Source of the DNA: Candidatus Acetothermia bacterium
Lineage (GTDB): Bacteria; Bipolaricaulota; Bipolaricaulia; Bipolaricaulales; Bipolaricaulaceae
Reading direction: 5' to 3'
Length of the DNA: 33,749 nt
Assembly (NCBI GenBank): GCA_003566155.1
Contig: PXEP01000198.1
Span: forward strand, 1 to 33,749
The notes below the pieces were generated by a model. The model did no database searches, was not told where the DNA came from, and saw nothing but the letters and a program-made list of their open reading frames with translations. This document shows, one piece after another, positions 16,240 to 23,472 of this stretch. A program made the translations under genes and the position numbers. Each line of letters starts with the position of its first letter. Position 1 is the stretch's first letter.

Positions 16240-16935
16240 CTAGAGGTTGATCGTAATGTCTGCTTCCTCGCGCAGGGCGCTAAGCCATTCCTCCCAGGTC
16301 TGACTACGTTTCCTCTGCAAGAGCTCCTGACGCAGTTCTTCCTCTATCTCCTCGAACGGAAGCATCTCACCGTCCGCATCTTGAAACTGGTCGGGATTGT
16401 CATCGTAGTAGGCTCTCAGTTCTTCGTCGGAGACCGTTGCTTCGCCGGTGATTTCCTCTCGGAGGCCCTGGCGAACGAGATGCTCGCGCGCGTCGACCGC
16501 GATCTCTTCGCGGAAGTTTTCCAGGGTGCGTCCTTGCTGGGCCAGCGCAGCCTCAAGTTCCGCCTCGGAGGCAAGCTGGTTTTGCTGCATTATCCTTGCA
16601 ATGGTGGAATCGACCAGTTCCTGTACCTCGTCCTCGTCGGCGGTAAGGCCCATGTCCAAGGCGGCCTGGGTCATCAGCATGCGGTCGATTATGTCGTTTA
16701 GCACGTCCCTTTCGAACCGATCCAGCAGGGCCGAGCCTTCCTCCGTCCCAAGCAGCGCTTCGCCGAACCGGGGGAACTGCTGGTATATACCAAACACGAT
16801 TTGGTAAAGGTTGGCCTCCGACTGAACCTGCTGGCGGGGGATCTCCTCGCCGTTCACCACGGCTGCCGGCTCATCGGCAAACAGGGCGAAGGTGAGGCAT
16901 GTGGCAATCAACAACCCTGAAACAATGGTACGCAT
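16240..16935 (-). CDS. SurA-like periplasmic chaperone lacking a PPIase domain
   Basis: 231 aa from ATG 16935, five bases after GAGGAG. A signal peptide (MRTIVSGLLIATCLTFALFA) is followed by 'AAVVNGEEIPRQQVQSE', the typical SurA_N opening, and 'ERDVLNDIIDRMLMTQAALDMGLTADEDEVQ', the chaperone helix block. The end ('DNPDQFQDADGEMLPFEEIEEELRQELLQRKR') is the SurA/PrsA C-terminal helix; the parvulin domain normally between them is absent. It should act as a holdase for exported proteins. It complements the PpiC lipoprotein at 11878-13263, which does carry the catalytic domain. The promoter is divergent from that of the next gene. Confidence 0.83.
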   Translation of the reverse strand: MRTIVSGLLIATCLTFALFADEPAAVVNGEEIPRQQVQSEANLYQIVFGIYQQFPRFGEALLGTEEGSALLDRFERDVLNDIIDRMLMTQAALDMGLTADEDEVQELVDSTIARIMQQNQLASEAELEAALAQQGRTLENFREEIAVDAREHLVRQGLREEITGEATVSDEELRAYYDDNPDQFQDADGEMLPFEEIEEELRQELLQRKRSQTWEEWLSALREEADITINL

Positions 16936-16965
16936 GTGGACTCCTCGTGTACGTGAATTTGCAAG

Positions 16966-16994
16966 AGTATGTGAACTGTCGAAGGTCCTGTCAA
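16966..16994 (-). promoter_or_regulatory. Promoter of the SurA-like gene
   Basis: Minus strand: TTGACA (plus 16989-16994), 17-bp spacer, CATACT (plus 16966-16971). It directs a leader of roughly 25 nt to ATG 16935. Confidence 0.6.
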
Positions 16995-17084
16995 CCGACA
17001 TTCGCGCTTGGAGCTGGGAGCAGGGGAGGCCCGCCTCACAGTACAGAATACGCGTTGAGCCTCGGCCGAGGAGACGGCTTTCGC

Positions 17085-17113
17085 TTAACAGCGGCGTCCT
17101 CGACACGTATACT
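17085..17113 (+). promoter_or_regulatory. Promoter of the small membrane protein at 17139
   Basis: TTAACA (17085-17090), 17-bp spacer, TATACT (17108-17113). The predicted start is near 17120, leaving about 20 nt before TTG 17139, including GGGGGTG. Confidence 0.6.
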
Positions 17114-17138
17114 GCATGTTGTATGGGGGTGACTACAG

Positions 17139-17534
17139 TTGAGTAAAGCAGTTGTCGTAGTTGTACTGGTTGTGGGCCTGGTGGGCGTGCTCAACATGGC
17201 TGCCGCTGCCCAGCAAGCGCAGGAACGGGAGCCTATCCTTTACGCGTTGGCGTCCTTCTTCATTCCGGGACTGGGTCAAGTTCTGCAAGATGAAGTGCAG
17301 ACAGGGATTGTGCACTTCGGCATTGCTGTGGCAATTCCCATTGCCGGAAGCTACTTGCGGGCTGTGTCTCCGGCACCCATCGTCATCGGCTGGTCTGTGG
17401 CCGCTGCTCAGTTTGCCTGGTCCTTGTATAGCGCGTTTCACAGCCACGATCTTGCCGTGGAGCACAACCGGCGGCACGGGTTCGCGCTCGTCGACCTTGA
17501 TACGGAACGCTCAATGACCTTTACTGGGCCCTAG
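17139..17534 (+). CDS. Small membrane protein with FIPGLGQ motif (TM2/DUF5683-like)
   Basis: 131 aa from TTG 17139, with GGGGGTG seven bases upstream. An N-terminal hydrophobic stretch (AVVVVVLVVGLVGVLNMAAAA) looks like a signal. 'ALASFFIPGLGQVLQDEVQTG' at 36-56 is the motif of TM2/DUF5683-type proteins, and two more hydrophobic segments follow ('IAVAIPIAGSYL', 'IVIGWSVAAAQFAWSLY'). Function is unknown for the family. Its stop codon TAG (17532-17534) is the left edge of a palindrome unit, so the repeat array touches the end of the gene. Confidence 0.72.
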   Translation: MSKAVVVVVLVVGLVGVLNMAAAAQQAQEREPILYALASFFIPGLGQVLQDEVQTGIVHFGIAVAIPIAGSYLRAVSPAPIVIGWSVAAAQFAWSLYSAFHSHDLAVEHNRRHGFALVDLDTERSMTFTGP

Positions 17535-17601
17535 GGGGACAGTCCCCCTAGGGAGGACGCCGGGGACTGTCCCCCTAATGGAGGCTCGGGGGACAGCCCT
17601 C
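17535..17601. repeat. GGGGACAGTCCCC array A (3 units, 27-bp period)
   Basis: Units at 17535-17547 (exact), 17562-17574 (exact, reverse centre) and 17589-17601 (two mismatches). Starts are 27 bp apart. The first unit has arms extended to TAGGGGGACAGTCCCCCTA. The array lies between two same-strand genes. Confidence 0.92.
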
Positions 17602-17638
17602 TTAATCCGAGCTGAGCAGTTGGCAGGAGGTGGTGACT

Positions 17639-18058
17639 TTGGACCAATGCATCTTGTTTACAGCCTGCAGGAGGGCGGCAGCGACGTTGTTGATTGCGTT
17701 GTTGGTTGTGGGAGGTGTTGGGCTCGTAGGACTGGCGGAAGGGCCCGACATGACCATAGGACTGGGTTCGTTCCCTTCGCTTGGGTGGACAGGATTCGAT
17801 GAACAAGGGAACTTGGTTAGAGCAACGGGGTTCAATCTGGGCCTAGGTTATAGTGCTCGTTATTTCTACGGCGAAGGCGGGCTGCGCCCCGAGCAGTTTA
17901 ACCCGTATTGGGGCTGGGGGACCTTCGTGTTGATCATCCCGTACCTTGAGTTTGGGTGGTTGTACACCTTGCCCATGGGGGGCCAGGACCAATACTTCGC
18001 CATAGACCTTGGCTTTATCTACATCCTCCCAAGGATTGGGCTGGGGTTTTACTTCTGA
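17639..18058 (+). CDS. Secreted 139-aa protein, possible outer-membrane beta-strand protein
   Basis: TTG 17639 lies eight bases after AGGAGG; GTG 17630 or 17633 would sit too close to that site. A signal-like helix (AAATLLIALLVVGGVGLVGLA) is followed by a Gly- and aromatic-rich region ('LGSFPSLGWTGFD', 'GLGYSARYFYGEGG', 'WGWGTFVLIIPYLEFGWLY') that ends in '..RIGLGFYF'. Alternating hydrophobic residues and a terminal Phe are features of small outer-membrane beta-barrel proteins. No family is recognised. It lies just after array A. Confidence 0.62.
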   Translation: MDQCILFTACRRAAATLLIALLVVGGVGLVGLAEGPDMTIGLGSFPSLGWTGFDEQGNLVRATGFNLGLGYSARYFYGEGGLRPEQFNPYWGWGTFVLIIPYLEFGWLYTLPMGGQDQYFAIDLGFIYILPRIGLGFYF

Positions 18059-18060
18059 AC

Positions 18061-18089
18061 TTGACCGGGTGTGAGCCGGGAGATATAAT
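18061..18089 (+). promoter_or_regulatory. Strong promoter of the 5'-nucleotidase C-domain gene
   Basis: TTGACC (18061-18066), a 17-bp spacer and a perfect TATAAT (18084-18089). It starts 3 bp after the previous stop codon. Predicted transcription start is near 18096. Confidence 0.75.
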
Positions 18090-18100
18090 ACAGAACGGCA

Positions 18101-18145
18101 TTGTCGCCATTGCCCCGCTTTGGTAAGCGGGGATGTGGGCGGCAA
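18101..18145 (+). promoter_or_regulatory. Two-stage hairpin at the start of the leader
   Basis: CCCCGCTT/AAGCGGGG (18113-18132, loop TGGT) is stacked on TTGTCGCC/GGCGGCAA (18101-18145, one G-T pair) across an internal loop. It falls at the extreme 5' end of the predicted mRNA and some 50 nt before the ATG. It could stabilise the message or be a regulatory element; no known class matches. Confidence 0.45.
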
Positions 18146-18196
18146 GAGAGCGAGGTTCGTCGGGAGACGGGCCTGGGACATTAGGAGGTTGCACTG

Positions 18197-18853
18197 ATGA
18201 GAAGGAAGCTGGTCGGCGCGGCGGTTGGGTTGTTGGTCTGTGCACTGTTTGTCGGCTCTGCTATGGCCCTCGACCGGGTCATCGGCGAGACGGAGATCAG
18301 TCTCAATGGGGAGAGGGAGCACGTCAGGACGCAGGAGACGAACCTGGGGAACCTGGTATGCGATGTCCTGCGTTACTACACAGGCGCAGATGTGGCAGTC
18401 TATAACGGCGGTGGAATCAGGGCTTCGGCTGACCTTGGGGAGATCACGTTGGAGAAGGCGATGGAGATCTTGGCCTTCAACAACAACGTGGTGACGTTGG
18501 AGGTAACGGGCGCCCAGATCATCGCGGCGCTGGAGCACGGGGTCGGCTCGTATGGTTTCGTGTCCGGGAAATTCCTCCAAGTGAGCGGCCTTAGGTTCTA
18601 CATCGATTCCGCCCAGCCGGAAGGAAGCAGGGTCACGGACGTGTTTGTCCACGGTGAAGCCATCGATCCCGAAGGCACGTACACACTCGCCACCAACGAT
18701 TATCTCGCCGCCGGCGGGGACGGATACGACATGTTGGCGGACGCCGAGGAGATCGCGGTCGCTGACATGACGGACCAAGAGATGTTCATTGCCTATCTAC
18801 AGGAGTACAGTCCTGTGTTCCCCTTGGTTGAGGGACGTATCGTAGTACGGTAA
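18197..18853 (+). CDS. Secreted 5'-nucleotidase C-terminal (substrate-binding) domain protein
   Basis: 218 aa from ATG 18197, seven bases after TAGGAGGT. The signal peptide is MRRKLVGAAVGLLVCALFVGSAMA. The rest is a stand-alone 5_nucleotid_C domain: 'ETNLGNLVCDVLRYYTGADVAVYNGGGIR' near residue 50, 'GEITLEKAMEILAFNNNVV' near 80, 'GKFLQVSGLRFYID' near 125 and 'YTLATNDYLAAGGDGYDML' near 165. In UshA, NutA or YfkN this domain binds the nucleotide and follows the metallophosphoesterase domain in one chain. Here it is encoded first and separately, with its own promoter and a terminator before the catalytic-domain gene. It probably works with that protein. Confidence 0.9.
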   Translation: MRRKLVGAAVGLLVCALFVGSAMALDRVIGETEISLNGEREHVRTQETNLGNLVCDVLRYYTGADVAVYNGGGIRASADLGEITLEKAMEILAFNNNVVTLEVTGAQIIAALEHGVGSYGFVSGKFLQVSGLRFYIDSAQPEGSRVTDVFVHGEAIDPEGTYTLATNDYLAAGGDGYDMLADAEEIAVADMTDQEMFIAYLQEYSPVFPLVEGRIVVR

Positions 18854-18885
18854 CTGCAGGATTGAGAACACTGAGGGGTTGATGA

Positions 18886-18927
18886 GCGCCTGCCGGGGGT
18901 GAGGCTCCCCGGCAGGCGCGTCTTTTT
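18886..18927 (+). terminator. Intrinsic terminator between the split 5'-nucleotidase genes
   Basis: A perfect 13-bp stem, GCGCCTGCCGGGG/CCCCGGCAGGCGC (18886-18898 with 18907-18919), is followed by GTC and five T (18923-18927). This is the clearest Rho-independent terminator in the window, and it separates transcription of the two nucleotidase halves. Confidence 0.9.
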
Positions 18928-19009
18928 CCGCTCTGCTGTGGCCGGTCGGCTATACTATGGATACGGAACATAAGCTGTGTCTTGCGACCAGCCAAAGGAG
19001 GGATACGGG

Positions 19010-19930
19010 ATGAGAGAGAGAGGATTGCGTGTAGTGGTGTTGGGCTTGGCCCTGCTGGTAGCGGCAGCGACCGCTGTTTGGGGAGAGCCTGTTGATCTGT
19101 TGATCCTTCATACCAACGATATACACGGACGTATCGAGATCGATGAGGGTTTGCTAGGGATGCCGTATATCAGCTCGCTGATCCAGTACTACCGTGGGCA
19201 GTATGAGAACGTCCTGGTGCTGGACGCCGGGGATACCATCCATGGACGTCCGATAACCGACCGGCTGGACGGCGAAAGTGCCGTGTTGGCCATGAACTTG
19301 GCTGGATACGACGTAATGGTTGCCGGAAACCACGATTTCAACTTCGGGTACCAGCAGCTTGTGGAGCTGGAAGAAGAGATGATGGAGTTCCAGCTTCTGT
19401 CAGCGAACGTGTACAAGGGCGACGGACCGCTGCTTACGCCGTATGTCGTTAAAGAAGTGGGCGACTACACCATAGGCATATTCGGGCTGACGACCGACTC
19501 CGTATCGACCCACCCGGACAACGTGGTGGGCCTGGAATTCCGAAGCGCCATGGACGCCGCCCGCACGTACACCGCCCTGCTTCGCGATGAATACAACGTT
19601 GACCTGGTGATCGCTCTTAGCCACGTGGGCGTGCACGTTTCCGAGCCCATAGCCGCCCAGGTCGAAGGCATAGACCTCATTGTTGACGGCCACAGCCACA
19701 CACTCCTCCGCGAGGGCAGATGGGTGGGCGAGACGCTGATCGTCCAGGCCCAGGAGTACAGCAAGTACATGGGCAAAGTGGAAATCAACATGAGCGGGGA
19801 GAGGCTGGTTATGGAGGCTTCTTTGATCTCAGCGGCGGCCGCCAGAGAGTTGGTCGACCCCGACCCCGATATGATCGAACTTCTAGAGGAAGCACGCGAC
19901 GAGATCATCCGCAGAATGTTCGGAGACTAG
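19010..19930 (+). CDS. Secreted 5'-nucleotidase metallophosphoesterase domain protein
   Basis: 306 aa from ATG 19010, eight bases after AAAGGAGG. The signal peptide is RGLRVVVLGLALLVAAATAVWG. The calcineurin-like fold carries every metal motif: 'LHTNDIHGRI', 'LDAGDTIHG', 'VAGNHDFNFG', 'ALSHVGV' and 'VDGHSHTLL'. It stops after 'AAARELVDPDPDMIELLEEAR', exactly where the C-terminal substrate-binding domain would begin in UshA-like enzymes; that domain is the separate gene upstream. Expected role: hydrolysis of extracytoplasmic nucleotides, feeding nucleoside salvage (a phosphorylase is at 8307-9074). A TATACT -10 box lies at 18951-18956. Repeat array B follows 15 bp downstream. Confidence 0.92.
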   Translation: MRERGLRVVVLGLALLVAAATAVWGEPVDLLILHTNDIHGRIEIDEGLLGMPYISSLIQYYRGQYENVLVLDAGDTIHGRPITDRLDGESAVLAMNLAGYDVMVAGNHDFNFGYQQLVELEEEMMEFQLLSANVYKGDGPLLTPYVVKEVGDYTIGIFGLTTDSVSTHPDNVVGLEFRSAMDAARTYTALLRDEYNVDLVIALSHVGVHVSEPIAAQVEGIDLIVDGHSHTLLREGRWVGETLIVQAQEYSKYMGKVEINMSGERLVMEASLISAAAARELVDPDPDMIELLEEARDEIIRRMFGD

Positions 19931-19937
19931 CTCAATC

Positions 19938-20025
19938 GTTTAACGGGGACAGTTTAACGGGGACAGTCCCCCGGGTGTAGGATAAGGGGACTGTCCCCCT
20001 AACAGCTTCCGTGGGGACAGTCCCC
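19938..20025. repeat. GGGGACAGTCCCC array B (3 exact units plus a slipped copy)
   Basis: Exact units at 19959-19971, 19986-19998 and 20013-20025, all 27 bp apart. In front, GTTTAACGGGGACA is perfectly duplicated (19938-19951 and 19952-19965), leaving a half unit 14 bp upstream of the first full one. The array sits between the nucleotidase and the lacI-type promoter. Confidence 0.92.
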
Positions 20026-20051
20026 CTACCCGCCTACCCGATGCACGTCAA

Positions 20052-20081
20052 TTGACGGTAGTCCACATAAGGTGCTATACT
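20052..20081 (+). promoter_or_regulatory. Promoter of the LacI-sugar transporter operon
   Basis: TTGACG (20052-20057), 18-bp spacer, TATACT (20076-20081). Predicted start near 20088, inside the operator-like palindrome. Confidence 0.65.
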
Positions 20082-20094
20082 CGAAACGGTTCGA
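20081..20094. promoter_or_regulatory. LacI-type operator overlapping the transcription start
   Basis: TCGAAACGGTTCGA is a 14-bp near-perfect palindrome (six of seven pairs) with a central CG, the typical form for LacI/GalR repressors. It overlaps the -10 box and start point, so the downstream regulator probably represses its own operon until sugar binds. Confidence 0.6.
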
Positions 20095-20127
20095 TTGAGC
20101 AAAGCGCGATCCTGTGGAGGTGGGCGC

Positions 20128-21252
20128 GTGACCATTCGGGATGTAGCGCGGCGAGCTGGTGTGGCTGTATCCACTGCCTCCCTGGCGTTGAACGGAAAGC
20201 CTAACGTCAGTCCTGAAGTGGCACGAAGAGTGCGCCGCGCAGCTCTTGAGCTCGGCTACAAACCCAACGCCGTTGCCCGCAGCTTGAAGACCCGCCGCAC
20301 CCAACTTATCAGCCTGGTAGTGGCCGATGTGACCAATCCCTTCTTCTCCGCAATGGCCCGCGGTGCCGAGGAGGCCCTCTCCCGACGTGGTTACAGTCTG
20401 ATTATCTGTAACACCGACGAAGACGCAGCCAAGGAAGCGCAGCTTCTGGATGTCTGTCTGCACAAGAAGGTCGACGGCGTACTGCTGGTGCCCACGGGGG
20501 AGCAGCACGCGGCCATTCGGGCGCTGGCCGAGGAAAGCCGACCGTTGGTCCTCCTCGACAGGCTGGCGCCGTGGATGGACGCCGACGCGGTCCTTTCGGA
20601 CAACATCGGAGGGGCATATGCTGCAACCCAACATCTCATCGAAACAGGGCACCGGCGGATCGGGCTGATCGCAGGCCATGTATTGGTCTCTGCCATTCGC
20701 GAGCGTGTGGCCGGTCACGTACGTGCGTTGCGCGACCATGGGATCAGACGTAACAAGGAGTTGACCGTCTGGGCTGGCCATACCAGCCGCGGCGGGTACG
20801 AGGCCTGTCTCGAGCTTCTTAAGCTCGAACCGCCACCTACGGCCATCTTCAGTGCAAACAACCTCATGGTCCGCGGGGCGATGATCGCCGTGCGGGAACT
20901 AGGCCTGACTTGGCCGGACGATGTTTCGCTCATCGGGTTCGATGACTTCGAAGAGGCGGAGCTTGTCACCCCTCCGGTCACAGCGGTTGCACAGCAGCCG
21001 TTCCAGATGGGCTTGCGGGCTGGGGAGCTCCTCCTCGATCGCCTGGAAAGGGGAAACTCCCCAACAGAGAGACGACAGCTTAGGCTGGAGACCAGCCTGG
21101 TCCATAGAGGTTCAGTCGCCACACCACACGCCGGCTGTGAGGAGGTGATAGAGGAAGCAAAGCGCACGACCTGTCCCCCGCATGGCGTGGGGGGAGCCGA
21201 GCACAAAGCCTTACATGACGTTCAGTACCAAGGAGGTATAGGAAATGCGTAA
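20128..21252 (+). CDS. LacI/GalR-family transcriptional regulator
   Basis: 374 aa from GTG 20128, which follows GTGGAGGTG and gives the canonical start V-TIRDVARRAGVAVSTASLALN. The HTH is at residues 2-25, with the hinge helix 'PNAVARSLKTRRT' near 50. The periplasmic-binding-like domain follows: 'ISLVVADVTNPFFSAMARGAEEA', 'VDGVLLVPTG', 'GHRRIGLIAG' and 'VSLIGFDDFE'. A C-terminal tail of about 35 residues beyond the usual end ('EEVIEEAKRTTCPPHG..') overlaps the next gene by 8 nt, so regulator and binding protein are translationally linked. Operator-like DNA at 20081-20094 suggests autoregulation. The ligand is probably the sugar carried by the adjacent transporter. Confidence 0.94.
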   Translation: MTIRDVARRAGVAVSTASLALNGKPNVSPEVARRVRRAALELGYKPNAVARSLKTRRTQLISLVVADVTNPFFSAMARGAEEALSRRGYSLIICNTDEDAAKEAQLLDVCLHKKVDGVLLVPTGEQHAAIRALAEESRPLVLLDRLAPWMDADAVLSDNIGGAYAATQHLIETGHRRIGLIAGHVLVSAIRERVAGHVRALRDHGIRRNKELTVWAGHTSRGGYEACLELLKLEPPPTAIFSANNLMVRGAMIAVRELGLTWPDDVSLIGFDDFEEAELVTPPVTAVAQQPFQMGLRAGELLLDRLERGNSPTERRQLRLETSLVHRGSVATPHAGCEEVIEEAKRTTCPPHGVGGAEHKALHDVQYQGGIGNA

Positions 21253-22498
21253 GCTCATGGTATGGCTGATGGTTGCTGGACTGCTGTTAAGCGGCAGCGC
21301 GATCGGCTGGGCAGCTGACGAGGACCTCACGGGGACATTGGAGATCGTCCACTGGTGGACCGCCGGTGGCGAACGGGAAGCCATGGACGCTCTGTACGAT
21401 GTGTTCCGGGATCGCTATCCGTTGGTGTCGCTCATCGACGCCAGCATTTCGGGCGGCGCCGGTATCGCCGCGCGTGCCGTCTTGATTTCCCGCATTGTCG
21501 GTGGGAGGCCCCCGGGGACGTTCCAGGTGCACGCCGGCGCGGGCACCATCGATCCGTACGCCGAGCCGGGCTTTCTGGAACCGATCACCTTCATCTATGA
21601 GGAAGAGGGCTGGGTGGATGTGTTCCCCGAGCCCTTGCTGGACATGCTGCGCTTCGACGGGGAATACTGGAACGTGCCGGTGAACATCCACCGCAGCAAC
21701 GTCCTGTGGTACAACAGTGCCATCTTCGAGGAGCACGGCCTGGAGCCGCCGGCAACCATGGACGACTTCTTCGATGTGGCTGAGGAGCTGGAAGCGGCGG
21801 GTATCATCCCGTTGGCTCTTGGTGAGACCTGGACCGTCGTCCACCTATTGGAGACGGTGCTGCTCGGAACGCTGGGTCCGGAGGCCTACGACGGCCTGTG
21901 GGACGGCACCACCGACTGGGGCAGCAACGAGGTCCGCGATGCCCTGGTCTACTTCGACCGGATGCTGGACTACGTGAACCCGGACTTCTCCGCCCTGTCC
22001 TGGGACGAGGCGAGTGGACTGGTCGTCGACGGGGACGCCGCGATGAACATCATGGGCGACTGGGCGCACGGCTACTTCATGGCCCAAGGCTGGACGCCGG
22101 GCGTGGAGTATGGCTGGCAGCCCACGCCGGGAACGGCCGGTGCTTTCCAGGCCCTGTCCGATACGTTCGTCCTGCCCCAAGATGCCCCCGATCGGGATGT
22201 CGTCGTCGCCTGGCTGCGTACTGTGGGTACGCGCGAGGCCCAGGACGCGTTCAACCCGATCAAGGGTTCGATCTCCGCTCGTGTCGACGCCGACCGGGAC
22301 GCATACGACGTGTACCAAGAGTCGGCGATGGATGACTTCGCCCAGGACGCGATCGTACCCAGCTTGCAGCACGGAGCGGCCGCCAGTCCTGAATGGATGG
22401 ACGATTTCATCAGCGCGGTGGGCTCGTTCGTGGCCCATCGTGATGTGGACACGTTGCATAACGATCTGGTCGCTTCCGCGGAGGAGGCGTTGGACTAG
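21245..22498 (+). CDS. ABC sugar-binding protein, glucose/galactose type
   Basis: 417 aa from ATG 21245, seven bases after AAGGAGG. The signal peptide ends 'GSAIGWAADE'. The protein is a COG1653 cluster-B binding protein and resembles the Thermus glucose-binding protein over its whole length: 'LEIVHWWTAGGE', 'GTFQVHAGAGTIDPYA', 'VPVNIHRSNVLWYN', 'PLALGETWTVVHLLE', 'MNIMGDWAHGYF', 'QALSDTFVLPQDAPD' and 'NPIKGSISARVDADRD'. It should capture glucose or a related hexose outside the membrane. No lipobox is seen, so it is free or differently anchored. It is the second gene of the operon, and a stable hairpin follows it. Confidence 0.93.
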   Translation: MRKLMVWLMVAGLLLSGSAIGWAADEDLTGTLEIVHWWTAGGEREAMDALYDVFRDRYPLVSLIDASISGGAGIAARAVLISRIVGGRPPGTFQVHAGAGTIDPYAEPGFLEPITFIYEEEGWVDVFPEPLLDMLRFDGEYWNVPVNIHRSNVLWYNSAIFEEHGLEPPATMDDFFDVAEELEAAGIIPLALGETWTVVHLLETVLLGTLGPEAYDGLWDGTTDWGSNEVRDALVYFDRMLDYVNPDFSALSWDEASGLVVDGDAAMNIMGDWAHGYFMAQGWTPGVEYGWQPTPGTAGAFQALSDTFVLPQDAPDRDVVVAWLRTVGTREAQDAFNPIKGSISARVDADRDAYDVYQESAMDDFAQDAIVPSLQHGAAASPEWMDDFISAVGSFVAHRDVDTLHNDLVASAEEALD

Positions 22499-22516
22499 GC
22501 TAGAACCCTGGCCGTC

Positions 22517-22551
22517 AAGGGGGCGCGGGGCCCGGCGTCCCGCGTCCCCTT
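22517..22551 (+). promoter_or_regulatory. Stable hairpin after the binding-protein gene
   Basis: AAGGGGGCGCGGG pairs with CCCGCGTCCCCTT (13 pairs, one G-T) around a 9-nt loop. It is not followed by a T run. Such elements after sugar-binding-protein genes usually cause partial termination or protect the upstream mRNA, so that binding protein outnumbers permeases. Confidence 0.6.
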
Positions 22552-22569
22552 GGCAAGGGAGCGTGGAGC

Positions 22570-23472
22570 ATGGGCCGAAAGCGCAAGGATCGCCTGGGCG
22601 CGCTAGCGCTGCTTCTGCCCTCGGCGGCGGCGATCGGGGTGTTCGTGTACGGCTTCGTTGGCTGGACGGTGCGGGTGTCTATGTCGGACTGGCGAGGAAT
22701 CATGCCCGACTACACCTTCATCGGGTTTCAGAACTTCATGACCCTGTTCCAGCAGGACCGCTTCCAGACGAACATGTGGAACACCCTTGTATTCACGGTT
22801 GCGTTCATCATCGTGTGTCTGCTGTTGGGGCTGCTGCTGGCTGTCCTTCTCGACCGCAGTATGCGTGGCGAGTGGCTGTTCAGGACCATCTTCCTCTTCC
22901 CCATGGCCATTTCGTTTGTGGTCACCGGGGTGGTGTGGCGGTGGCTTCTGAACCCGGTCATGGAGGGGACACGACTGACGGGGCTCAATCTACTGTTACA
23001 CGAGATCGGCCTCGGGGCTCTCGCGAGCCCGTGGCACATGCATCCCACCTGGGGGATGCTGGCCATCGCTCTGGCGGCAACGTGGCAGCTTTCCGGCTAC
23101 GTGATGGCGTTGTACTTGGCTGGCATACGAGGCATTCCTGAGCAGCTCCGCGAGTCGGCGCGGGTGGACGGGGCCAGCGAGTGGCAGATCTACCGCCGTG
23201 TTGTGCTGCCTATGCTCCGGCCGGTTACGTTGGGCGCGGTGGTGATCCTTGGGCACATCTCGCTCAAGATCTTCGACCTTATCATGGCCATCTCGCCCGA
23301 AGGCGGGCGGGGCTTCTCCGTAGAGGTCCCGGCGATGAACATGTGGTTCACCACCTTCCGTGGCCTCAGGTTCGGGCGTGGGGCGGCGATCGCTGTGATC
23401 CTGTTTGTGATGGTTTCTTTGCTTGTGATCCCCTATCTCCGCTACAGCCTACGTAGGGAGGTAGAGCGATGA
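22570..23472 (+). CDS. ABC sugar transporter permease 1 (MalF/GtsB type)
   Basis: 300 aa from ATG 22570, just after GGGAGCGTGGAG. Six transmembrane helices are visible. The EAA loop that contacts the ATPase is 'EQLRESARVDGASEWQIYRRVVLPMLRPV' (about 190-220). The N-terminal 'RLGALALLLPSAAAIGVFVYGFVGWTVRVSMSDW' and 'FQNFMTLFQQDRFQTNMWNTLVFTV' are typical of this family (binding-protein-dependent transport, CUT1). The gene ends with TGA overlapping the next ATG (ATGA), so the two permeases are coupled. Confidence 0.94.
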   Translation: MGRKRKDRLGALALLLPSAAAIGVFVYGFVGWTVRVSMSDWRGIMPDYTFIGFQNFMTLFQQDRFQTNMWNTLVFTVAFIIVCLLLGLLLAVLLDRSMRGEWLFRTIFLFPMAISFVVTGVVWRWLLNPVMEGTRLTGLNLLLHEIGLGALASPWHMHPTWGMLAIALAATWQLSGYVMALYLAGIRGIPEQLRESARVDGASEWQIYRRVVLPMLRPVTLGAVVILGHISLKIFDLIMAISPEGGRGFSVEVPAMNMWFTTFRGLRFGRGAAIAVILFVMVSLLVIPYLRYSLRREVER

